Source of the DNA: PCC-9228 sp964477525
Lineage (GTDB): Bacteria; Cyanobacteriota; Cyanobacteriia; Cyanobacteriales; PCC-9228
Length of the DNA: 64,000 bases
Assembly (NCBI GenBank): GCA_964477525.1
Contig: CAYZHY010000003.1
Coordinates: 1-64,000, forward strand
Direction of reading: 5' to 3'
Shown: in pieces, positions 1 through 7,452 of the stretch
Position numbering within the stretch: the stretch's first letter is position 1
How the letters are laid out: every line of letters begins with the position of its first letter
Made by a program: the position numbers and the translations under genes
The notes under the pieces: generated by a model
What the model was told of the DNA's origin: nothing
Databases searched by the model: none
Seen by the model: the letters and a program-made list of their open reading frames with translations, nothing else

Positions 1-216
1 CTGTTCTAAACTATCTTCATGTTCGGCATTATCGGATTGCTTTGGGTTTTGTTGGTATTGAGATTTGATTTGTTGCAAAGCATCTTTTGGTTCGCCGCTG
101 TTATTGCGATCGCTATTTGTTGGTGAATCCGTTCGATCTTGACGTTGCTGGTACTGGGATTTAATCTCTTGAAACAACTCCTCCGGATTGAAATTTTCTT
201 CTTGGTTGGTTGCCAT
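1..216 (-). CDS. Unknown repeat-containing hydrophilic protein (3' end outside window)
   Basis: The start codon is the ATG at 216-214, preceded by a strong Shine-Dalgarno sequence GGAGG at 222-226. The frame stays open for 72 codons to the window edge, so the C-terminus is missing. The protein is very rich in Gln, Asn, Glu and Asp and has no membrane segment. A short motif ending in IKSQYQQ occurs at residues 18-24 and again at 50-56. A third unit appears to begin at residue 70 just before the edge, giving a period of about 33 residues. It recalls small cyanobacterial proteins of the Slr1339 salt-stress type, which also carry short I-K-x-x-Y motifs, but that is only a resemblance. It is transcribed in the same direction as the TerD genes upstream. 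Confidence 0.6.
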   Translation of the reverse strand, partial: MATNQEENFNPEELFQEIKSQYQQRQDRTDSPTNSDRNNSGEPKDALQQIKSQYQQNPKQSDNAEHEDSLEQ

Positions 217-431
217 AATCTCCTCCAAACTCAAAATCCAAAACAATAAAATTCGTCCAAATAGAGAAAAGCACCAACTAGCAACAAGCACGTTATTTCG
301 TGGTTTTCTCGATTGCAATCAATTGAGCGAAAAATTTCATCGCTACGAAAAATTTCAAAAAACGCACTTGGCTAGATTGGTTGCTTTTGTTTTTTAATTT
401 TTTCTGTAAAAACTCCTCCTATTTCAGTTCG

Positions 432-1037
432 CTAAGAATAAGAACGTACCAATTCCCTCAACGATTTAATGCGAATTCCTTTGCCAACTGCTTCCATTTC
501 CCATTTACCGCTATCATCGCGGAACACTTCTGCAAATATTATACCCGTTTGACCTTTATATTCTTGACCCGAAAGATTGTAACGGGCAATTTCTTGGTTG
601 TTGTCACGGTTGACCAACCTAACAAACGCGTTGTCGACTGTGCTAAAATCCTGTTTGCGAGCTAAACAGTCGTAGATATTCACCACAAATACTAATTTAG
701 AACATTCCTCGGGAACTTGGCGCAGATCGACAAAAACCTCTTCGTCGTCTCCTTCCCCTTCACCAGTTAAATTATCTCCTTGATGCGCGATCGCACCAGA
801 AGGATGTTCCAGATTTCTATAATAAACCACATCGCGATTGTTGCGGAGTTTGTCGTTGGCATCCAAACAAAAAACCGAGGCATCAATGTCAATATCCTGG
901 TTTTGTTGGAAAATTCCCATCAGACCACCGCCGGCTTGAGAAGCAACATCCCAACCCAAACCACACATGACTTTTTCCAGTCCTGGTGCTTCTTTTTCTA
1001 AAGAAATCCGCTGTCCTTTTTGTAAATTAATCGCCAT
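432..1037 (-). CDS. TerD-family stress protein, type A copy 2
   Basis: A 201-residue cytoplasmic protein of the TerD/TerZ/TerX family, calcium-binding proteins linked to tellurite resistance and general stress in bacteria. Visible family marks are the N-terminal G-L-G-W-D-V, an acidic D-I-D-I-D-A-S stretch and the GDN-x-TG-x-GEGDDE signature that contributes to calcium binding. The start is the ATG at 1037. The frame is open further upstream, but that part overlaps the preceding gene. It is last in a leftward run of four TerD genes and lies 10 bp after type B copy 2. It differs from type B by an insert with F-Q-Q-N-Q near residue 37. The actual ligand or stress is not shown by the sequence. 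Confidence 0.9.
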   Translation of the reverse strand: MAINLQKGQRISLEKEAPGLEKVMCGLGWDVASQAGGGLMGIFQQNQDIDIDASVFCLDANDKLRNNRDVVYYRNLEHPSGAIAHQGDNLTGEGEGDDEEVFVDLRQVPEECSKLVFVVNIYDCLARKQDFSTVDNAFVRLVNRDNNQEIARYNLSGQEYKGQTGIIFAEVFRDDSGKWEMEAVGKGIRIKSLRELVRSYS

Positions 1038-1442
1038 TTTTTCTTGCCTAGCTACTGTAACGTTCCACAAGTGCCGGTAAACCACCCGAACAGCCAGAAC
1101 CAACGGCGTGAACTTGCCAACTCTCTCCTTGGCGGATGAGTTCTGCCATAATCATGGCGGTTTCTCCTGGATGTTCTTCTGTTAAGTCGTAGCGAACCAC
1201 TTCTTCTTTATTTTTCACGTTCACCAAACGAACGAAGGCATTTTTAACTGCATCGAAACTTTGCCCTTTTTCATCTCCTTCGTGAATGCTAACTGTAACG
1301 ATAATTTTCCGAACATTTTCCGGTACTTTTGCCAGATTGACAAGAATTACTTCGTCGTCTCCTTCGCCAGCACCGGTGCGGTTGTCTCCCATATATTCAA
1401 TAGAATTGTCTGGGTCGGGACTTTTGGGATTGTTATAAAAAA
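946..1442. repeat. 497-bp perfect direct repeat, copy 2 of the TerD array
   Basis: This block is identical base for base to 2341-2837 (offset 1395). It covers the end of type B, the 10-bp spacer and the start of type A. Similarity continues outside the block but with many differences. Confidence 0.95.
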
Positions 1443-1620
1443 CAAAATGGCTATCGGAAATTAGTTTTTCATTTTCATTGACCAAAAATGCCGAAGCATC
1501 CAAATCGTAGTTGTTGCCTTGTTCGCTAACATCCCAACCCAAACCAATGAAGCCAGCTTCTAAATTGGGTGCTTCTTTATCCAGGGAAATTTGTTGTCCC
1601 TTCTTTAAGTTGATACTCAT
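1048..1620 (-). CDS. TerD-family stress protein, type B copy 2
   Basis: A 190-residue TerD-domain protein. It shows G-L-G-W-D-V near the N-terminus, then D-L-D-A-S, then GDNRTGAGEGDDE, the calcium-site signature. The C-terminus ends in a Gly-rich G-S-G-C-S-G-G. It precedes type A copy 2 by 10 bp, so the two are probably cotranscribed and translated together. Its C-terminal part is identical in DNA to type B copy 1 over a block that runs on into the next gene. A 206-bp gap upstream separates it from the first pair, so a second promoter is possible. Confidence 0.9.
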   Translation of the reverse strand: MSINLKKGQQISLDKEAPNLEAGFIGLGWDVSEQGNNYDLDASAFLVNENEKLISDSHFVFYNNPKSPDPDNSIEYMGDNRTGAGEGDDEVILVNLAKVPENVRKIIVTVSIHEGDEKGQSFDAVKNAFVRLVNVKNKEEVVRYDLTEEHPGETAMIMAELIRQGESWQVHAVGSGCSGGLPALVERYSS

Positions 1621-1826
1621 ACTGTTTTCCCCAATATGGTTGGTATCTATTCCCTACATGGTTTCAACATTTATATTTTAGTTGAAAATTGTATAACTGT
1701 GTATTCTCCTAAGAAAGATTTATGTTTTTTTAGGAAATTTGAATTTCTAACAAAGACATGGCGCGATCGCTTTTCAAGCCTTGTTGTCCATCCACACAAT
1801 TTCTCTAGAAATGAGAAGGAGAAGAG

Positions 1827-2432
1827 TTAGGAATAACTACGGACCAATTCTTTTAACCCATGGATGCGAATTCCCTTGCCAATGGCTTCCATCTGCCATT
1901 CATCGTTTTCCTGGCGGGAAATTTCTGCTACAATCGTTCCCGTTTGACCTTCATATTCTTGACCGGAAAGATTGTAACGAGCAATTTCCTGGTTGTTGTC
2001 ACGGTTGACCAATCTGACAAAGGCATTGTTGACTTGGCCAAAATCCTGTTTGCGAGACAAACAGTCGTAAATATTTACCACAAAAACCAATTTAGCATAG
2101 TCATTGGGAATTTGACGCAAATCGACAAACACTTGTTCGTCGTCTCCTTCCCCTTTACCAGTTAAATTATCTCCTTGATGAGCGATCGCACCAGAAGGAT
2201 GCTGGAGATTTCTATAATAAACTACATCCATAGTTTCGTCGTGGAGTTTGTCGTTGGCATCCAAACAAAAAACCGAGGCATCGATATCAATATCCTGATT
2301 TTGTTGGAAAATTCCCATCAAGCCACCGGATTTGGCAGCGACATCCCAACCCAAACCACACATGACTTTTTCCAGTCCTGGTGCTTCTTTTTCTAAAGAA
2401 ATCCGCTGTCCTTTTTGTAAATTAATCGCCAT
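1827..2432 (-). CDS. TerD-family stress protein, type A copy 1
   Basis: A 201-residue TerD-domain protein, the close paralogue of the gene ending at 432. The N-terminal region is identical at DNA level between the two copies, and the rest differs by scattered substitutions. It keeps the acidic D-I-D-I-D-A-S stretch and the GDN-x-TG-x-GEGDDE calcium signature. It sits 10 bp downstream of type B copy 1. The start is the ATG at 2432, matching the paralogue's. Confidence 0.9.
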   Translation of the reverse strand: MAINLQKGQRISLEKEAPGLEKVMCGLGWDVAAKSGGLMGIFQQNQDIDIDASVFCLDANDKLHDETMDVVYYRNLQHPSGAIAHQGDNLTGKGEGDDEQVFVDLRQIPNDYAKLVFVVNIYDCLSRKQDFGQVNNAFVRLVNRDNNQEIARYNLSGQEYEGQTGTIVAEISRQENDEWQMEAIGKGIRIHGLKELVRSYS

Positions 2433-2837
2433 TTTTTCTTGCCTAGCTACTGTAACGTTCCACAAGTGCCGGTAAACCACCCGAACAGCCAGAACCAACG
2501 GCGTGAACTTGCCAACTCTCTCCTTGGCGGATGAGTTCTGCCATAATCATGGCGGTTTCTCCTGGATGTTCTTCTGTTAAGTCGTAGCGAACCACTTCTT
2601 CTTTATTTTTCACGTTCACCAAACGAACGAAGGCATTTTTAACTGCATCGAAACTTTGCCCTTTTTCATCTCCTTCGTGAATGCTAACTGTAACGATAAT
2701 TTTCCGAACATTTTCCGGTACTTTTGCCAGATTGACAAGAATTACTTCGTCGTCTCCTTCGCCAGCACCGGTGCGGTTGTCTCCCATATATTCAATAGAA
2801 TTGTCTGGGTCGGGACTTTTGGGATTGTTATAAAAAA
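2341..2837. repeat. 497-bp perfect direct repeat, copy 1 of the TerD array
   Basis: Partner of 946-1442. The first mismatches lie at 2340 (versus 945) and 2838 (versus 1443). Perfect identity bounded by diverged flanks suggests recent gene conversion between the two pairs. Confidence 0.95.
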
Positions 2838-3009
2838 TAAAATGGCTATCGGAAACGAGTTTCTCGTTTTCATTTAGCAAGAAAGCAGAAGCATCTAAAT
2901 CGAATTGGTTTTCGCTAACATCCCAACCCAAACCAATAAAGCCAGCTTCTAAATTAGGTGCTTCTTTTTCTAGGGAAATTTGTTGTCCTTTTTGCAGATT
3001 AATTGTCAT
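2443..3009 (-). CDS. TerD-family stress protein, type B copy 1 (first gene of the run)
   Basis: A 188-residue TerD-domain protein, two residues shorter than its paralogue because of a small gap before D-L-D-A-S. The start is the ATG at 3009, with GGGAG seven bases upstream; the open frame continues upstream without a better start. It is first in the leftward B-A-B-A run, so the 60 bp between it and the hairpin at 3069-3100 should contain the main promoter. Family knowledge says TerD proteins act in metal or oxidative stress and bind calcium. Nothing here points to a specific inducer, and no TerC or TerB gene is present in the window. Confidence 0.9.
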   Translation of the reverse strand: MTINLQKGQQISLEKEAPNLEAGFIGLGWDVSENQFDLDASAFLLNENEKLVSDSHFIFYNNPKSPDPDNSIEYMGDNRTGAGEGDDEVILVNLAKVPENVRKIIVTVSIHEGDEKGQSFDAVKNAFVRLVNVKNKEEVVRYDLTEEHPGETAMIMAELIRQGESWQVHAVGSGCSGGLPALVERYSS

Positions 3010-3539
3010 AATCGAACTCCCGATTGTGTTTGTATTTGTACAAAATTCAAATTCTAGCAACCACCGATAAAAAAAAGTAGGGCAAGCTGGCCAATCCTAC
3101 CAAGATGGTGGCTGGATAACGATCCTACAAAAATTTTATGGGTTGTTGAAAGCGATTCCGAGCTTAGAAACAATTTCGTAAATATAGAAAATGGCCGCGA
3201 CCAACTTTTGCAAACATTTAGGATCTAAGCAGAGAATGGAACATCGCTATAGCATAACTGGGAAAACTTGCTTGCGGAGGTTTGCCAAATGCCACTGGAG
3301 CCATTTTCTCCTCCCAAGCATTCCTGACCTCATTATGGCAATCGAACCAAGGAGCTGCCAAGGAGCCTTTCGTAAACATTTATGAACGCTTTAGCTACGA
3401 TCGCAGAACTTTGGATTTTATATGAATTCATGTATAGCTGGCAGCCGCACCGTAGCGCCATTTTTTTAACGTAAAGGGAACGAGGCTTATTTCTTTTATC
3501 CAAATGGTTATGTGTCCGGGTTGAATGCCTGTGTTTTCC
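3010..3539. other. Intergenic region with a hairpin followed by a T-run (leftward)
   Basis: This is 530 bp with no convincing gene. At 3077-3100 GTAGG pairs with CCTAC. Read leftward, the hairpin is followed by eight Ts (3069-3076), so it can act as an intrinsic terminator for the oxidoreductase gene upstream or as an attenuator just ahead of the TerD run. An open frame at 3191-3385 has no recognisable domain and was not accepted. Confidence 0.5.
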
Positions 3540-5819
3540 CTATTTCAACCGAATTTTTTGAGGTGGGGAAATAACTTGTGCAATCATGGTACTTTCGGTA
3601 TAGCCCAGATCGTGCAAGGCTTGCAAGCAAGTATCGGCGCGATCGCTAGGAACCGATGCCAGCAAACCACCAGACATTTGTGGGTCAAATAATAAATTGT
3701 ATTGCGATTCCTCTTGTGGTTCTGCCAGAAATGGAACGGCATTGCGAATGTGGCTGGCTACTTTAAGGTTTTCCTGGTGTCGGGAACTAACAATTCCTGC
3801 TTCTAGGGTTGCGATCGCACCTTCGAGGTGAGGCAGGCTACCCACAATCAGTTCTACGCCAACTTGAGAAGCCTGCATCATTTCCCACAAATGGCCTGCC
3901 AAGCCATGTTCAGCCACATGCACGCAAGCAGTGGCACCGTATTGCTGCAAGCAACGAGCAGCTTCTTGATTGGAAAGCAACATGGAATCGCTCGCAGCAT
4001 CGATCCAGCGTCCTTTGGCTTGCAAACGCCGATTGGCAGCCAATAAAGTTCCCACGCCCAAAGCTTTGGTCAAAATTAAGGTTTGCCCTGGTCGCATCTT
4101 ATCTTGCTGGAAATTTCGATCCTCCCGAATCGTTCCATGGATAGCCAATCCCAAAGCAACTTGGTTGCCTTTGCTTGCCTGAATACCTAACAAGGGAATG
4201 GGATGCAACCCTTTGATGGCACCGGTCAAAAGCTGGTAAAGGGTTTCTTCCACAGTTGCGTCAGTACCGTGGGGGACCGTAGCGATCGCCATAGCATGTT
4301 GCGGTGTGGCTGCTGTTGCCCACAGTTGGCTAAGGCAGTGGTTGGCAACGATTTCGCCAAACTCGAAAGAATCGGACAGCGACGAATATAAATAATCTAA
4401 TATTTCCACCATGCGGGATTTTGATGGAACTTGAAATATACATTGGTTTCGAGATGCGGATGGTTTTACTAAATTTTTGCTGTCGCTAGGCAGTTTCCAA
4501 ATGGCAGCTTCCTTATTAATACGAGACAAAATTCGTTGCATGGAAAAAGAATCCAGGGAAATGCCATAACTACAATCGTATGATTCCGACAAATTGCTTT
4601 TTGGGGAGGGTTGTCTTGGTTGTTTTGACAGTGGTACTCGTTTCGCCGATAAATTTTGAAAGCGTGCCACAAACTGGCGATCGATTCGGTCTTTCCACCA
4701 CCACAACCAACTTGCCGGTCCCAAAGCCCAACCACCACGGGCCGCAATGGCTTGTTCTTGCCCGGTACCGATAAGAATCAGGTATTTGTTTTGGGGAGTA
4801 AAAGGTTTGAGAGGCTTTTCTAGCAGCGATCGCTGCAGATTTTGGAACAGCGGTTTTCCCTGGCGTACCGCAAATACATCTGCTTTGGGTCGGGGATGTT
4901 GTTGCATGGTAGCAATCTCGCCAGCCGCAAAGACCTGGGGGTGGGAAACTGACTGTAGCGTATTTCGTACCAGAACAAATCCTTCCCGGTCGGTATCCAA
5001 ACCCGCTTCCGCAATCCAATGGGGAGGGCTAGCATTGGTGACCCAAAACACGCGATCGCACTGCAAGGATTCGCCAGACTGACATTGCAGTTCGTAGCTC
5101 CTTCCTTGTTTGGTAATTTGACTGACGGTGGATGATACGTGTAATTGTATTTTGCGACGTTGCAGCAACCGATGCAAGCGATGGCGCGTTCCTCGGTTTT
5201 GTTGGGGAAGCAATTTTTTTCCCCGCTGAAATAAATGAACTTCTGCTGGTTGTTTGAGCGATCGCAAGCAGGCATCCATGGATAAAGCCAGTTCCACCCC
5301 ACCGACACTGCCACCCACAATCGCCAAACGCAAAGGATAGGGCAAGGTTTCGGCAAAACCGCTGGCCGATTGCATGCTTTCGATAATTTGCTGCCAAATT
5401 TGTAAAAATTGCGTTACTGGTTTGACCGGAATGGCGTATTCCGCAGCACCGGGTACGATCGATTGTTGGGGCGTGCTGCCCGTATCCAACGACAGCACAT
5501 CGAAGCGAATGGGGGGATGTTGGGCACACAAAACCCGATTTTTCTGCAAATCCAGACCAACAGCGCGATCGCGAACCATTTGCGCCCCAGCAAAATTCGC
5601 CAGTTGGCGTAGGTCGATGTGGCACTCGTCGTAGGTATAAAAGCCAGCTACATAACCAGGCAACATGCCAGAATAGGGGGTATGGGACGTATCGGTAAGT
5701 AACGTTACCCGTACGCCTGGTATGGGATGGGTTCCCCACAATTGTAAAGCGATCGCATGGCTGTGACCGCCACCCACCATCACCAAATCGCGAACAATCG
5801 GTTGCGTGCTTGTTTGCAT
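3540..5819 (-). CDS. FAD-dependent pyridine nucleotide oxidoreductase fused to a degenerate SelD-like domain
   Basis: A 759-residue two-domain protein. Residues 1-370 are a type II NADH dehydrogenase-like flavoprotein, with the FAD-binding G-G-G-H-S-H near residue 17 and a second nucleotide-binding G-G-S-V-G-G-V-E. From about residue 414 the protein follows selenide, water dikinase (SelD), including F-G-x-I-x-A-N-H-C-L-S, A-I-A-T-V-P and the F-D-P-Q-M-S-G-G-L end motif. This fusion is known in cyanobacteria. The SelD part here lacks the usual catalytic Cys/Lys loop (the site reads Y-D-C-S-Y-G), the metal-binding Asp pair and the T-V-D-F motif (here I-L-D-Y). It is therefore probably not an active selenophosphate synthetase. 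The start is the ATG at 5819; another ATG at 5861 is possible. Confidence 0.82.
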   Translation of the reverse strand: MQTSTQPIVRDLVMVGGGHSHAIALQLWGTHPIPGVRVTLLTDTSHTPYSGMLPGYVAGFYTYDECHIDLRQLANFAGAQMVRDRAVGLDLQKNRVLCAQHPPIRFDVLSLDTGSTPQQSIVPGAAEYAIPVKPVTQFLQIWQQIIESMQSASGFAETLPYPLRLAIVGGSVGGVELALSMDACLRSLKQPAEVHLFQRGKKLLPQQNRGTRHRLHRLLQRRKIQLHVSSTVSQITKQGRSYELQCQSGESLQCDRVFWVTNASPPHWIAEAGLDTDREGFVLVRNTLQSVSHPQVFAAGEIATMQQHPRPKADVFAVRQGKPLFQNLQRSLLEKPLKPFTPQNKYLILIGTGQEQAIAARGGWALGPASWLWWWKDRIDRQFVARFQNLSAKRVPLSKQPRQPSPKSNLSESYDCSYGISLDSFSMQRILSRINKEAAIWKLPSDSKNLVKPSASRNQCIFQVPSKSRMVEILDYLYSSLSDSFEFGEIVANHCLSQLWATAATPQHAMAIATVPHGTDATVEETLYQLLTGAIKGLHPIPLLGIQASKGNQVALGLAIHGTIREDRNFQQDKMRPGQTLILTKALGVGTLLAANRRLQAKGRWIDAASDSMLLSNQEAARCLQQYGATACVHVAEHGLAGHLWEMMQASQVGVELIVGSLPHLEGAIATLEAGIVSSRHQENLKVASHIRNAVPFLAEPQEESQYNLLFDPQMSGGLLASVPSDRADTCLQALHDLGYTESTMIAQVISPPQKIRLK

Positions 5820-5925
5820 GGTTGTTTTGAAGTTGGGCTTGTGCTGAGTGCGCCGAAGCATGGATTCTCTACAATCATGCCACAGTGGCAAGGGAAACGA
5901 AGGAGCTATCCTGATTTTAGAAACT

Positions 5926-6208
5926 TTATCTTGCGTTGGGATATTGACGCGCGTACTGCATTGCCAGTTCGGTTTTGCCAATGCCTCCCATGCCTACTAC
6001 GGCGGTGGTAATGGCGACTTCGTTTTGGCTTTACAGGATTTGATGCAGTTGTTGGAGCTGTTGGTTTTTGGTTTTGGCTGCGATTTGAAACTTGGTTGAC
6101 GACCAGCTTTTCGATTTTTTGTTGAACGGGAGCATATTTCAATCGATTGTTATTCCCCTGCAAGGAAATATCTCGCGCTTCGTTGTCTTGATTTTGAGAG
6201 CCTGCCAT
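5926..6208 (-). pseudogene. Remnant of an NB-ARC/STAND ATPase gene
   Basis: Read leftward from the ATG at 6208, the start resembles N-termini of cyanobacterial NB-ARC regulators (K-Y-A-P-V-Q-Q-K-I-E). After a shift of frame the text L-Q-Q-L-H-Q-I-L appears, followed by an in-frame TAA and then the Walker A segment G-M-G-G-I-G-K-T-E-L-A with downstream Q-Y-A-R-Q-Y-P. A second TAA at 5926-5928 ends it. No Walker B, no sensor and no TPR or WD repeats remain. A frame change plus two stops within 100 codons makes this a decayed 5' fragment. STAND proteins of this type are large regulators or defence-related switches; the role of the lost gene cannot be told. Confidence 0.7.
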
Positions 6209-6333
6209 GGTCGTTTTTGGTTGTAGCGGTCAAGTTGGCTTTGCTGGCGTTGCGAAGATTCCCGCTGTTCGATCCCGGATGCGAGTCCATTCCGGAACCA
6301 TGAAAAGCTGGATAACGTTGGTTCTTTGGCTAG

Positions 6334-6388
6334 CTAGTATGGCTTAATCAAGGAAAATTGTCTAAAAAGAATTCAGAGATGCGATCGC
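6334..6388. repeat. 55-bp sequence abutting the left side of the N gap
   Basis: Identical to 6489-6543, which abuts the right side of the gap. A fixed-length identical overlap at two contig ends is what a de Bruijn assembler leaves when it fails to join them. A genuine short repeat is the alternative. Confidence 0.9.
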
Positions 6389-6488
6389 NNNNNNNNNNNN
6401 NNNNNNNNNNNNNNNNNNNNNNNNNNNNNNNNNNNNNNNNNNNNNNNNNNNNNNNNNNNNNNNNNNNNNNNNNNNNNNNNNNNNNNNN
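6389..6488. other. Assembly gap: exactly 100 Ns
   Basis: The round length is a conventional placeholder. Because both flanks carry the same 55 bp, the true sequence may be continuous with no missing bases. The surrounding 6209-6333 and 6544-6740 contain no open frame I would accept. Confidence 0.95.
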
Positions 6489-6543
6489 CTAGTATGGCTT
6501 AATCAAGGAAAATTGTCTAAAAAGAATTCAGAGATGCGATCGC
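6489..6543. repeat. 55-bp sequence abutting the right side of the N gap
   Basis: Second copy of 6334-6388, with no mismatch. Confidence 0.9.
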
Positions 6544-6737
6544 GATTTCCAATTACCAATAATTTTATATGAAATCCGCTTGAATCAACTTCAATCGCCC
6601 TTAGACTCCCGGCTGCGATGCCGTCCCCTGCTTCGACAGGCTCAGCACAAGCTTGGCAAGGGGAACTTACAGGAATTCTTATTCAAATATTTTTTATTCT
6701 TCGTGCCTTCGTGGTTCCCTTTAAAATTCGTATAAGA

Positions 6738-6766
6738 AAAATAAACCACGGCAAAGAACCGTGGCT
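6738..6766 (-). terminator. Intrinsic terminator of the DUF3122 gene
   Basis: Read leftward, GCCACGG pairs with CCGTGGT (last pair G-U) around a seven-base loop. A T-rich tail follows, extending past 6738. It lies about 30 bp after the stop of the gene at 6795. Confidence 0.8.
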
Positions 6767-6794
6767 TTTCGTTAAACAGATGAAAAAGAGCGAA

Positions 6795-7337
6795 CTAGGA
6801 TTTTTCGGCTAGTTGTTTCCATTCTTGGATAGTCAGTGGCGAAACCGCCAATTCCACTTCCGAACCGCTGGTCGTAGGTAACTTGAGAACCAATTCCAAG
6901 GTTTCGGGAAATTTGGGAATGACCTCAGTTAGGTCGTATTGACCGACATTGGATTTGGGTTGGTTGTTAGGGAAGGGTTCTGCAGAAATATCAGGTGCTT
7001 CTAAAGGTTTCTCGCTGTCAGGAACAAATACTTTCAGCGGCTGGGGATGGGCCAATTCTGCCTTTCCAGGAAAACCCACCAGGCGTACTTTAACTGCCGG
7101 TTTCACATCGGGAGCAATGCGTTTGAAAGCAATGGCTTGCCAAATGTTATTATCGCGGTCGTACAGCTTGGTACGAGTTTGATAGAGTATTTGGTCTTCT
7201 GCTTCCTCAATGGTGCGAATTTCTGCATTGGCTGGCTGAGCAGTAATGCTACTCAAACCGAACAACAAAGCCAGCACGCAAATACTTAGGGTAAAAAACC
7301 GAGCTAGGGTTTTGGAAATGCCAAACAGCATAAGCAT
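6795..7337 (-). CDS. DUF3122 family secreted protein
   Basis: A 180-residue protein with an N-terminal signal peptide: a hydrophobic core at about residues 13-30 and a likely cleavage after A-N-A near residue 38. The rest is soluble. It carries the pattern I recall from the cyanobacterial DUF3122 family: L-Y-Q-x-R near residue 52, W-Q-A-I-x-F-K-R-I, L-V-G-F-P-G, and late V-G-Q-Y-D-L. No function is known for the family and no catalytic motif is evident. Export to the periplasm or thylakoid lumen is inferred. Two ATGs (7337 and 7331) are possible starts. The gene ends in a good terminator and is transcribed apart from the methyltransferase upstream by 115 bp. Confidence 0.75.
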   Translation of the reverse strand: MLMLFGISKTLARFFTLSICVLALLFGLSSITAQPANAEIRTIEEAEDQILYQTRTKLYDRDNNIWQAIAFKRIAPDVKPAVKVRLVGFPGKAELAHPQPLKVFVPDSEKPLEAPDISAEPFPNNQPKSNVGQYDLTEVIPKFPETLELVLKLPTTSGSEVELAVSPLTIQEWKQLAEKS

Positions 7338-7452
7338 TCTTTCTCAAAGATTCACTTTCATTGAATCACTATCGCGGCCTTACCGTCAAAATGAAAGGGG
7401 TTAGCGTGGAAAAATAGGCGAAAATTAGGATTTTTGGAATATTTCACTCTGG

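Noticed and set aside
1048..1103. Apparent 22-residue N-terminal extension of the TerD type A genes
   Set aside because: It overlaps the end of the preceding TerD gene; the shorter start at 1037 (and 2432) gives the family N-terminus and a 10-bp spacer.
3191..3385. 64-codon frame in the gap before the TerD genes
   Set aside because: Cys/His/Arg-rich random composition and no homology signal.
5029..5739. Leftward 236-codon frame inside the oxidoreductase-SelD gene
   Set aside because: Same strand, other frame, rich in Trp, Arg and Cys as expected of a frame-shifted reading; no motif.
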